A stretch of 25,966 bases of DNA. Source: an uncultured Sphingobacteriales bacterium. GTDB lineage: Bacteria; Bacteroidota; Bacteroidia; Chitinophagales; Chitinophagaceae. This document shows positions 7,234-14,159 of this stretch, in pieces. A program made the position numbers and the translations under genes. The stretch spans positions 1 through 25,966 of the forward strand of contig CAMPKG010000006.1 in NCBI GenBank assembly GCA_946887085.1. Direction: 5' to 3'. Each line of letters starts with the position of its first letter. Position 1 is the first letter of the stretch. The notes under the pieces were generated by a model. The model saw only the letters and a list, made by a program, of their open reading frames with translations, had not been told where the DNA came from and did not search any database.

Positions 7234-8285
7234 GGCTGCTCTCAGTATTCCTGCTGTTTCTTGCCGCTTGCGTCAAGGACAAGCCAGCTAATACAATTGC
7301 GCCAGTAGCTGATACCAGCGCAAGTGTTTACGTTATTTGTGAGGGTAGCCTTGGCAATGGCAATGCTTCGCTTGCACTGTACAATACAAATAACGGCATA
7401 CATTATGACGATGTTTTCCTGTCTGCGAACAACCGCGAGCTGGGTGATGTGTTCCAGAGCATGCAGCGCATTGGTGACCGGCTGTTTTTGTGCGTGAATA
7501 ATTCCGACAAGGTAGTGGTTATTAACCGAAGCGACAGGACGCTGGTAGGAACTATCGACATTCCCAAACCACGTTATATACTGCCTGTATCAGAGTCTAA
7601 GGCTTATGTATCTGCTTTATTCAGCAATAAGGTGTACATAATAGATCCACGTTCTCTCCAGGTAACAGGCAGTATCACGATGCCTTACCAAAATACAGAA
7701 GGGATGTTGTTGCATAGCGGCAGTGCTTATTTCTGTACCTGGGATACCGCCTGCAATAAGATATACGAGATCGATCCCGTGACCGATGTGATAGAACAGG
7801 AAATCACTGTTGCCGGCTATGCTGCACAGGAAGTTCTGGTTGACAGGTTCGATATGCTTTGGGTGTTGTCGGGTAACGTATCCAAAGGGCGTCCTGCTGC
7901 ACTAACACGTATTGATCCTGCGAGCGGACAGGTGATAGCTTCTTATAAATTCCCTGAAAAAGCGGATCCCATACGTCCTGTTTTCAACAATGTGAAGGAC
8001 GTGTTGTATTTCATTGAAGTGAATTACAATGGCGGTACGGACAACAACGGTATCTATAAGATGAGTGTACGGGATGCCGTATTGCCACAACAGCCGTTCA
8101 TACCGGCTGAAAAATTCCAGTATTTCTGGGCGCTTGGCATAGAACCGGTTACAGACAGGATATTCGTAGGTGACCCGAAAGGGTTTATTCAAAAAGGATC
8201 CGTGAGCATTTATAATGCGCAGGGAAAGCGGGAAACAACATTCACTACCGGCATAGGCCCCGGCCATTTCTATTTCGATAACTGA
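7206..8285 (+). CDS. BtuG-like beta-propeller surface lipoprotein (DUF5074/YncE type)
   Basis: A 359-residue protein whose N-terminus ends in lipobox LAAC (Cys22), then VKDKP. The rest is a repeating beta-propeller: VYVICEGSLGNGNASLALYN, LGDVFQSMQRIGDRLFLCVN, SDKVVVINRSDRTLVGTIDI, NKVYIIDPRSLQVTGSI, NKIYEIDPVTDVIEQEI, and a closing G.VSIYN...FTTGIGPGHFYFDN. The EGSLGNGNASL start and GIGPGHFYF end are typical of the BtuG/DUF5074 group. In gut Bacteroides, BtuG is a surface lipoprotein that binds cobalamin extremely tightly and sits on BtuB as a lid. Here it lies directly before a BtuB-like receptor with a TGATG stop/start overlap and behind a cobalamin riboswitch, so the same role is likely. 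The ATG is inside the previous gene, and no other Met lies nearby. Confidence 0.87.
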   Translation: MGRETYKAVRLLSVFLLFLAACVKDKPANTIAPVADTSASVYVICEGSLGNGNASLALYNTNNGIHYDDVFLSANNRELGDVFQSMQRIGDRLFLCVNNSDKVVVINRSDRTLVGTIDIPKPRYILPVSESKAYVSALFSNKVYIIDPRSLQVTGSITMPYQNTEGMLLHSGSAYFCTWDTACNKIYEIDPVTDVIEQEITVAGYAAQEVLVDRFDMLWVLSGNVSKGRPAALTRIDPASGQVIASYKFPEKADPIRPVFNNVKDVLYFIEVNYNGGTDNNGIYKMSVRDAVLPQQPFIPAEKFQYFWALGIEPVTDRIFVGDPKGFIQKGSVSIYNAQGKRETTFTTGIGPGHFYFDN

Positions 8286-10228
8286 TGAATCAACCTGCCA
8301 CTATAAAAGCTACAGGCATAGCGCTGCTCATTGCAGCGCTGTGCTCCTGTTTTATGGCGCAGGGTCAGCAATCGGATACGCTGAAAGAGGTACGTATCAA
8401 AACCAAAAGAAAACAGGCTCCCGTATCTAACGATGCACGTGTGAATGTTTTCTCGCCGGGACAAAAAGTAAATACCGTAGACAGCTTTACACTACAGCAA
8501 TACCAGTTTCAGAATATTGCTAACCTGCTCACACAACAGACACCGGTATTTATCCGCTCTTATGGATTCAACGGATTAGCTACACTCAACTTTCGCGGCG
8601 CATCATCTGCACAGTCGCAGGTATATTGGAATGGGGTACCTATCCAGAATGCTGCTTCAGGAGCAGCAGATGTTTCTTTGTTGCCTGTTGCGCTCATTAA
8701 CAAGGTAAATATTGTTTACGGTGGTTCGGCCTCTCTCTGGGGAAGCGGTAATGTTGGTGGCGCGTTGCTGCTTGAGAACAATGAAGCTGTTTTTGACTCG
8801 AACGGTAAGGCAGCGCACAGCTTATCCGCGGTTGCCGGAAGCTTCGGACAATACCAGCTCGGTTTGCGTTCGTCGGTGAGTTTGCGTAAATGGTATTTGT
8901 CCGCTAACCTGTTTGGACAAACAGCACAGAATGATTTCTGCTATCGGGATCGCTTTGATGACAGTATCGTAAAACAACAAACGAATTCGAAATTATACAG
9001 CGGCACCGCCATGATCAGTGGCGCTTACAGGATAGATGATAAAAATACGGTCGGGCTATATGCATGGTACCAGCAGTACTACAGGGAGATACCGCCTGCT
9101 CTTTTTGAGGCTTATTCTGTAAAGAACCGCCGTGATGAGTCATTACGCATCCTGTTGGATTGGGAAAGGGTCGTATTGAAGTCCACGGTTTATGTAAAGG
9201 CGGCTTACATCCGCGACTATATGCAATACCGCGATACGATATCGTTCCCGTCTGACAGTATCAGTACACAGACTTATGTGGAGGCAGGGTATCGTTATTC
9301 GCTCAGTCCCCGTCATCACATCACGGTATTCGCACCTGTGCAGGTATCCTGGCTGTACCGCCAGGTGATGAGAGATGTAAAATATCAGCGGCGGACTGCC
9401 CTTGTAGCAGCATATGCAGGTGCATTTCTTGATGACAGGTTGAAAACATCTGTCAGCGCGCGTGGGGAGGTGATAGATGATAAGACGATCTTTCTGCCGG
9501 GGGTAAACGCATCGTATGAGTTGATCGATGGATTGACAGTAAGAGCAAATTTGCAGCGGACTTATCGCGCTCCCTCGCTCAATGAACTATATTTCTTTCC
9601 CGGCGGTAATGCACAGCTAAAACCTGAACATGGTTGGAGCATGGATGCAGGCTATAATGCCAGGATCAGGCTGGGGGATAATGTCGTGCTTACGCATGAC
9701 CTTTCAGTATTCAGTCGCGTTATTGAAGACTGGATCATTTGGTTTGGCGGTGCTATCTGGACGCCTCACAACATAGCGAAGGTCCACAGTCGTGGTATAG
9801 AAACCGAGAACCGGCTGCAGTTACAATTCGGCAGGTGGAGGCCGCATATTGGCATAAACACCGGTTATGTGTTGGCCACTACCCTCGATAGCTATCAACC
9901 CGGAGACGGCAGTATTGGCAAGCAGATACCGTATACACCGCGATATAATGGCCAGGTGAATATCGGTTTCACCTATGGTGACCTGTATTTTAATTACAAT
10001 CACGGCTACACAGGTTACAGGTTTGTTACCACAGATGAAAGCCAGTACCTCTTACCATATCACACCGGCAACATCCAGGCATTCTATACTGCCTATGTCC
10101 GTTCAATGCCCTTACAGTTGACCTTGCAGCTCAACAATATCTGGGATAGCGACTATGAAGTTGTCAATGCCCGTCCAATGCCGGGTTTCAACTGGCTACT
10201 CGGTCTAAGAGCTACTCTCGCAAATTGA
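8285..10228 (+). CDS. btuB: TonB-dependent outer-membrane cobalamin receptor (BtuB-like)
   Basis: A 647-residue protein with a signal peptide (MNQPATIKATGIALLIAAL to about MAQGQ), a TonB-box-like TLKEVRIKTKR soon after cleavage, and a plug domain at about 50-155. The plug shows LNFRGASSAQSQVYWNGVPI and INKVNIVYGGSASLWGSGN, with a GG pair after it as in TonB receptors. The remainder is barrel, including TVRANLQRTYRAPSLNELYF and GGNAQLKPEHGWSMDAGY, the conserved strand-loop of the family. It lacks the N-terminal carboxypeptidase-like domain of SusC proteins and is short, like BtuB. Riboswitch control and the BtuG-like partner make corrinoid the likely substrate. Translation is coupled through TGATG. 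The barrel ends in Asn rather than the usual Phe. Its last 17 bases overlap the convergent membrane-protein gene. Confidence 0.9.
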   Translation: MNQPATIKATGIALLIAALCSCFMAQGQQSDTLKEVRIKTKRKQAPVSNDARVNVFSPGQKVNTVDSFTLQQYQFQNIANLLTQQTPVFIRSYGFNGLATLNFRGASSAQSQVYWNGVPIQNAASGAADVSLLPVALINKVNIVYGGSASLWGSGNVGGALLLENNEAVFDSNGKAAHSLSAVAGSFGQYQLGLRSSVSLRKWYLSANLFGQTAQNDFCYRDRFDDSIVKQQTNSKLYSGTAMISGAYRIDDKNTVGLYAWYQQYYREIPPALFEAYSVKNRRDESLRILLDWERVVLKSTVYVKAAYIRDYMQYRDTISFPSDSISTQTYVEAGYRYSLSPRHHITVFAPVQVSWLYRQVMRDVKYQRRTALVAAYAGAFLDDRLKTSVSARGEVIDDKTIFLPGVNASYELIDGLTVRANLQRTYRAPSLNELYFFPGGNAQLKPEHGWSMDAGYNARIRLGDNVVLTHDLSVFSRVIEDWIIWFGGAIWTPHNIAKVHSRGIETENRLQLQFGRWRPHIGINTGYVLATTLDSYQPGDGSIGKQIPYTPRYNGQVNIGFTYGDLYFNYNHGYTGYRFVTTDESQYLLPYHTGNIQAFYTAYVRSMPLQLTLQLNNIWDSDYEVVNARPMPGFNWLLGLRATLAN

Positions 10229-10697
10229 CCTTTTCTACGGCTTTGCTGGGTTGCAATTTGTTGTAGTCGATTACCGGGTCGTGTTCCCAGATGAAAAGAT
10301 AACCGCTTTTGGTGACCCTGAATATTTTAAACTCGCGCTGTGTATAATACTCGGTATTGCCATTGATGTTTTTGTCAGCAATTACCGGGACATAAAATAC
10401 CACAACGATCAGCCACAGGATCACCCCAACTGATCCGTGAACGCGAGAGGGCCGGTAATGGCGTACCAGCCACGCCACCACAAGGAGCGGCAAAAAATAG
10501 CAACACCAGTCGAGTACAAGGGGTACCAGGAAGTATTGGGAACATTCGACGTCGCCGACGCAGACAGAAGTATAGGGCAATGGAAAACCATAGAGATATC
10601 GTTCGCCAAAGTCTGTTTCCGCCAGCCACCATTTGGTGAACAGCAGGAAGAAAATGAATGAGAGAGGTAAGATCAGCCTGAATATCAATCGCTTCAT
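10212..10697 (-). CDS. Hypothetical membrane protein with three hydrophobic segments
   Basis: A 161-residue protein beginning MKRLIFRLILPLSF. Hydrophobic segments lie at about residues 5-22, 56-78 (LVPLVLDWCCYFLPLLVVAW) and 89-107 (VGVILWLIVVVFYVPVI), followed by a charged tail of about 50 residues (NTEYYTQREFKIFRVTKSG). It resembles generic Bacteroidota inner-membrane hypotheticals; I recognise no family. It is convergent with the BtuB-like gene, the two overlapping by 17 bases, and divergent from the permease gene. Other frames across this region are also open, but this is the longest, has a sensible membrane topology and ends at a natural stop. Confidence 0.7.
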   Translation of the reverse strand: MKRLIFRLILPLSFIFFLLFTKWWLAETDFGERYLYGFPLPYTSVCVGDVECSQYFLVPLVLDWCCYFLPLLVVAWLVRHYRPSRVHGSVGVILWLIVVVFYVPVIADKNINGNTEYYTQREFKIFRVTKSGYLFIWEHDPVIDYNKLQPSKAVEKVNLRE

Positions 10698-10767
10698 TGC
10701 TCTATTGTGTAGATATATGTGGAGACTAATTGAATTTTTGCACTATTTTTCTGCTTTATATATAGTC

Positions 10768-12489
10768 ATGGCACAAACCATCTTCCGCCGCAAATCGCTT
10801 GAACAGATAGAAAAAGATTGCGCCACAGGCATTAGTGACGGCCATGGTGGCTCGGGCCTTCACAAAGTGCTCACCGTCCGCGACCTGACTTTCATGGGTA
10901 TCGCAGCTATCGTTGGGGCCGGTATTTTTTCTACCATAGGTAAGGCAAGTTTTGATGGCGGGCCGGGGATAGTCTTTCTTTTCCTGTTTGTTTCTGTCGC
11001 CTGTGGTTTTGCCGCGGTGTGCTATGCAGAGTTTGCCAGTATGGTGCCGGTTTCGGGAAGCGCCTACACTTATTCCTATGTAGCATTTGGTGAGATATTT
11101 GCCTGGATCATCGGGTGGGACCTGCTGATGGAGTATGCCATCGGTAATATAGCCGTAGCCATTTCCTGGAGCGACTACCTGACCAGCCTGCTGGATGGGG
11201 TAGGGATGCATATACCTGACTATCTCACCATGGATTACTGGACCGCGCAGGGACAGGAAACAGACGCAGCTAAGGCAGCATGGTCCACCGCGCCAACTTT
11301 CGGTAGCACCAGGTTCATTTGCGATATTCCTGCTTTCTTTATCACCTTTATCATCACGTGGATCATCTACGTGGGCATTAAAGAATCGAAGCGCACGACA
11401 AACGCAATGGTGGTATTGAAAATGGCTGTTGTGTTATTGGTGATTGTAGCAGGCGCATTTTATGTAAAGCCGGAAAACTGGTCACCTTTTATGCCTAATG
11501 GTGTGCCGGGTATCTTGAGCGGAACAGCGGCGGTATTCTTTTCCTACATCGGCTTCGACGCGATCTCTACCACTGCAGAAGAATGCCGTAACCCGCAGCG
11601 CGATCTGCCTAAAGCTATGTTCAATTCATTGATCATTTGTACGATAGTATATGTGTTGATAGCTTTCGTACTTACCGGTATGGTAAGCTATACCGAATTG
11701 AACGTGGGCGATCCGCTGGCGCATGTGTTTGCGCTCAATGGCTTAGACTGGCTGGCAGGTGTTATAGCTGTGAGCGCGGTGATAGCCACAGCCAGCGTCT
11801 TACTGGTATTTCAATTAGGCCAGCCGCGCATATGGATGAGCATGAGCCGCGATGGGCTATTGCCGCCGGTTTTCTCGAGGATACACCCAAAATTCAAGAC
11901 ACCCTCTTTTTCTACAATACTGACTGGCCTCGTGGTGGGTATTCCTGCCTTATTTCTGAACCTTGACGTGGTAGTGGATCTTACCAGCGTGGGTACGCTG
12001 TTTGCGTTTGTTTTGGTATGCGGTGGCATTCTGAGGTTGCAACAACAGCGTAAGAAAGCGCTGCATTTAAAAGGAAAAGACGTGGTTAGCGAACAGGGAG
12101 AGCCACAGGCTGTGCCCGTAAGCAAATTTCAAACCCCATTCATCAGCGGCAAATGGATCGTGCCTTTGCTTTTCGTCATTACGGCTGTGTCGTTCTTTAT
12201 GTTCTACCCGGGTGGTCTATCCGGATTCTTCAACGCTGAAGGCAAAGAAGGGTGGGATGCGATCCGTGAAAAAGTGCCTTATGTATTTTTTGCTATCGCT
12301 TTCCTGGTTATGGCGATCTTGTCTTTCGTACATAATTATTCGCTGATACCGGTGCTGGGATTCCTTTGTTGCTTCTACCTGCTTTGCGAATCTGGAACGT
12401 CTAACTGGGAGCGCTTTTTGATCTGGCTGGCGATCGGTTTGGTCATTTACTTTTTATACGGAAAGCGAAGGAGCAAGCTCAATCAATAA
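10768..12489 (+). CDS. APC-superfamily amino acid permease
   Basis: A 573-residue permease from the ATG at 10768 (MAQTIFRRKSLEQIEKDC). The open frame continues upstream to 10633, but that part runs antisense through the neighbouring membrane-protein gene and its promoter, so the later start is chosen. The first helix carries the APC signature LTFMGIAAIVGAGIFSTIG, the unwound substrate-binding segment. VSGSAYTYSYVAFGEIFAWIIGWDLLMEY and FFSYIGFDAISTTAEECRNPQRDLPKA (split here for clarity: FFSYIGFDAISTTAEE then CRNPQRDLPKA) are the strongly conserved helix 3 and helix 6 blocks of cationic-type permeases. At least twelve hydrophobic segments are visible. It is a proton- or gradient-driven amino acid importer in the inner membrane; the substrate cannot be read. 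A strong hairpin terminator follows at once. Confidence 0.92.
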   Translation: MAQTIFRRKSLEQIEKDCATGISDGHGGSGLHKVLTVRDLTFMGIAAIVGAGIFSTIGKASFDGGPGIVFLFLFVSVACGFAAVCYAEFASMVPVSGSAYTYSYVAFGEIFAWIIGWDLLMEYAIGNIAVAISWSDYLTSLLDGVGMHIPDYLTMDYWTAQGQETDAAKAAWSTAPTFGSTRFICDIPAFFITFIITWIIYVGIKESKRTTNAMVVLKMAVVLLVIVAGAFYVKPENWSPFMPNGVPGILSGTAAVFFSYIGFDAISTTAEECRNPQRDLPKAMFNSLIICTIVYVLIAFVLTGMVSYTELNVGDPLAHVFALNGLDWLAGVIAVSAVIATASVLLVFQLGQPRIWMSMSRDGLLPPVFSRIHPKFKTPSFSTILTGLVVGIPALFLNLDVVVDLTSVGTLFAFVLVCGGILRLQQQRKKALHLKGKDVVSEQGEPQAVPVSKFQTPFISGKWIVPLLFVITAVSFFMFYPGGLSGFFNAEGKEGWDAIREKVPYVFFAIAFLVMAILSFVHNYSLIPVLGFLCCFYLLCESGTSNWERFLIWLAIGLVIYFLYGKRRSKLNQ

Positions 12490-12490
12490 A

Positions 12491-12524
12491 AAAAAGCGGC
12501 ATAGTAGTTATGCCGCTTTTTTTA
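12491..12524. terminator. Bidirectional terminator between the permease and the acidic-protein gene
   Basis: An A-rich arm ending AGCGGCATA (to 12503) pairs perfectly with TATGCCGCT (from 12509) and a T run, with loop GTAGT. A and T runs flank both sides, so it can end both the permease transcript (+) and the long minus-strand gene run. It begins one or two bases after the permease stop. Confidence 0.85.
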
Positions 12525-12536
12525 TCGTGCGTTGCA

Positions 12537-12797
12537 CTAGATATCATCATCATCATCGTCCTCGTCGCCATCAACAATGTCTAACTCATCATCATCATCG
12601 ATGTCCTCATCATCAAAATCCTCGTCATCTTCCAGGTCATCATCATCCAGGTCATCGAATTCATCCAAATCATCGTCCTCATCTTCGTCTTCATCTTCCA
12701 GGTCATCAGCCATCATTAAGATCTTGCTTTGGTAAATGCACTCCACGGCAGTTTTCAGTTCAGTTTCTGCATATGCAGGAATAGTTTTCGTCAGCAT
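12537..12797 (-). CDS. Small protein with a nearly pure Asp/Glu C-terminal tail
   Basis: An 86-residue protein. The first 28 residues (MLTKTIPAYAETELKTAVEC, then IYQSKILM) are ordinary in composition. The last 58 residues contain 44 Asp or Glu, interrupted only by single Leu, Phe, Ile, Val and Gly, ending DDDDDDI. The DNA of the tail is a degenerate GAT/GAC/GAA repeat. No family is recognised; such tails can bind basic proteins, calcium or nucleic-acid-binding partners, but nothing here decides. It lies 37 bases downstream of another acidic protein gene, in the last position of the minus-strand run, just before the shared terminator. A real gene is favoured because start, spacing and frame are normal and the opposite-strand frame is only His-rich repeat. 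Confidence 0.7.
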   Translation of the reverse strand: MLTKTIPAYAETELKTAVECIYQSKILMMADDLEDEDEDEDDDLDEFDDLDDDDLEDDEDFDDEDIDDDDELDIVDGDEDDDDDDI

Positions 12798-12834
12798 AAC
12801 GGAATTTTTATGGTGTTTGATTTAAATGTTTTGA

Positions 12835-13392
12835 CTAAGGTGTGCCTTCGGTAGTATTGTCGTTGTCATCACTACCCAGGCTGTAGTAGTTGTTTTCTTC
12901 GTCTTCTTCGCCTATGTTCTCATTGCTGTCGTCGTTATCGCTGCCCGGCACATCGAGATCATTGCCCATATCGGTAGCACCTGTGATCTCGTTGAGCGGT
13001 TCCCCGTCTTCATCCATATTATCCAACGCTGCGCCGCTCACATTAGTATCTTCATGAGAAAGTAGTGCCAGGTCCTCTGCGGTAACATCAGCTTCCGTGC
13101 CCATTACTATTTTAACTTCTTCGTCCTCATTGTTGTCGAGTGAATCACCGTTTACAATATCTTCTTCATCCGCTGACGACGGAGTAGTATCGCGCATGAT
13201 GCCACCAGGCGCCGGAGAAATATACTCCTGCCCCGGAATGTCGCGCACGTCGGGTAGGGTAATATTTTCCTCAGTGAAATTCGCTTTGCCGGTGTTATTG
13301 TCAGGCTGGGTAATGTCCTCTCTCGACGGATAGTGCGGATACCCCGGCAAATCTTTGTCTTCCTGCTTCTCTTTCTTTGGTTGGCTTCTCAT
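12835..13392 (-). CDS. Conserved hypothetical acidic protein
   Basis: A 185-residue, strongly acidic, probably disordered soluble protein without signal peptide or membrane segment. The basic start MRSQPKKEKQEDKDLPGYPH and the following YPSREDI match the opening of a hypothetical protein common in Sphingobacteriia/Chitinophagia. The C-terminal block DLDVPGSDNDDSNENIGEED and then ENNYYSLGSDDND is the best-conserved part of that family as I recall it. Function unknown. It is 44 bases after the YdcF/ElyC-like gene and 37 bases before the Asp/Glu-tail gene, in the same direction. Confidence 0.78.
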   Translation of the reverse strand: MRSQPKKEKQEDKDLPGYPHYPSREDITQPDNNTGKANFTEENITLPDVRDIPGQEYISPAPGGIMRDTTPSSADEEDIVNGDSLDNNEDEEVKIVMGTEADVTAEDLALLSHEDTNVSGAALDNMDEDGEPLNEITGATDMGNDLDVPGSDNDDSNENIGEEDEENNYYSLGSDDNDNTTEGTP

Positions 13393-13436
13393 GCTAAGAA
13401 GTTTATCTTAATACTAAAAAAGCTGTGCCGTGACAA

Positions 13437-14111
13437 TTATAATGCAGGTACTTTCCCATCTTCGTATTGTGCCCAGTTTATATCCTTACCGAAGGTGCCT
13501 TTCAGCCGCCGGAAAAATGATTGCTGACTTTTAATGGATGCGAAGCTGTCGACTTTTGCCGATATGGGATTGATGCGCGGTTTTACGTAGTTATATGCGG
13601 CTATCGAGTCGGTGACAAATGGTATGTGATAAATCGCCGTTTCAAATCTGCGGCGTGTGTACCCGCGCAACGTAAAGGATTGAAAAGGGTCGGTTGCAAG
13701 CGCGATGGATTTAAAACCTAATTGTTTTGCAAGCAAATACGAATAGTAAACATTTTCGGTGCTATGCCTCGCAAGGGTGTCAAAGAATATATGCTCCCTG
13801 GGAATGCCCAGCTTACGGCCATATAAACCCATGATCTTTGATTCGTAGTAGGGAGAATATACGGCGCCGCCCGAGTAAATGACATTTTTAACAATGCCAT
13901 TCTTGTACAACACCCACGACCAGATAACCCTTGCCTTCATCACGGAATCCCATCCGCCATTCTTGAACGGTATTCCGGGAACGATGACCACGTCGAATGG
14001 TTGGATCTTGTTCGCATGATACCGTCTAATGCCTTGCTTCTTATTGGATGAACATCCGATAAATATTGTGGTGAGCAGCAATAGAGTTAGTGTCTTCGAT
14101 ATCGAATTCAA
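13437..14111 (-). CDS. YdcF/ElyC/SanA-type (DUF218) lipoprotein
   Basis: A 224-residue protein starting with a lipoprotein signal (MNSISKTLTLLLLTTIFIGC, Cys20). The DUF218 fold is shown by DVVIVPGIPFKNGG (40-53), KARVIWSWVLYKNGIVKNVI (59-78), YSGGAVYSPYYESKIM, IPREHIFFDTLARHSTENVY (103-122) and ALATDPFQSFTLRGYTRR. The STEN element and the arginine-rich strand after the D-P-F are the family's conserved polar sites. DUF218 members such as SanA and ElyC affect envelope or peptidoglycan integrity in other bacteria; the biochemical activity is not settled. Here it is anchored as a lipoprotein. It lies 48 bases after mutS. Confidence 0.85.
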   Translation of the reverse strand: MNSISKTLTLLLLTTIFIGCSSNKKQGIRRYHANKIQPFDVVIVPGIPFKNGGWDSVMKARVIWSWVLYKNGIVKNVIYSGGAVYSPYYESKIMGLYGRKLGIPREHIFFDTLARHSTENVYYSYLLAKQLGFKSIALATDPFQSFTLRGYTRRRFETAIYHIPFVTDSIAAYNYVKPRINPISAKVDSFASIKSQQSFFRRLKGTFGKDINWAQYEDGKVPAL

Positions 14112-14159
14112 GCTGGGTGTTTATAGAACAATCTCGCAAAATCATGCCAAACAGTAAAA

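Noticed and set aside
10375..10661. Several other open frames on both strands over the 161-residue membrane protein gene
   Set aside because: They are shorter, lack a coherent membrane topology or signal, and overlap the chosen frame.
12540..12710. ATC/CAT-rich repeat resembling a microsatellite or CRISPR-like array
   Set aside because: The periodicity is a degenerate triplet with no spacer structure and is explained by Asp/Glu codons.
12527..12784. Plus-strand open frame encoding a His/Pro-rich protein
   Set aside because: It is the complement of the Asp/Glu codon repeat of the minus-strand acidic gene (ATC/CAT triplets read as His); it has no separate start context and lies behind the permease terminator.
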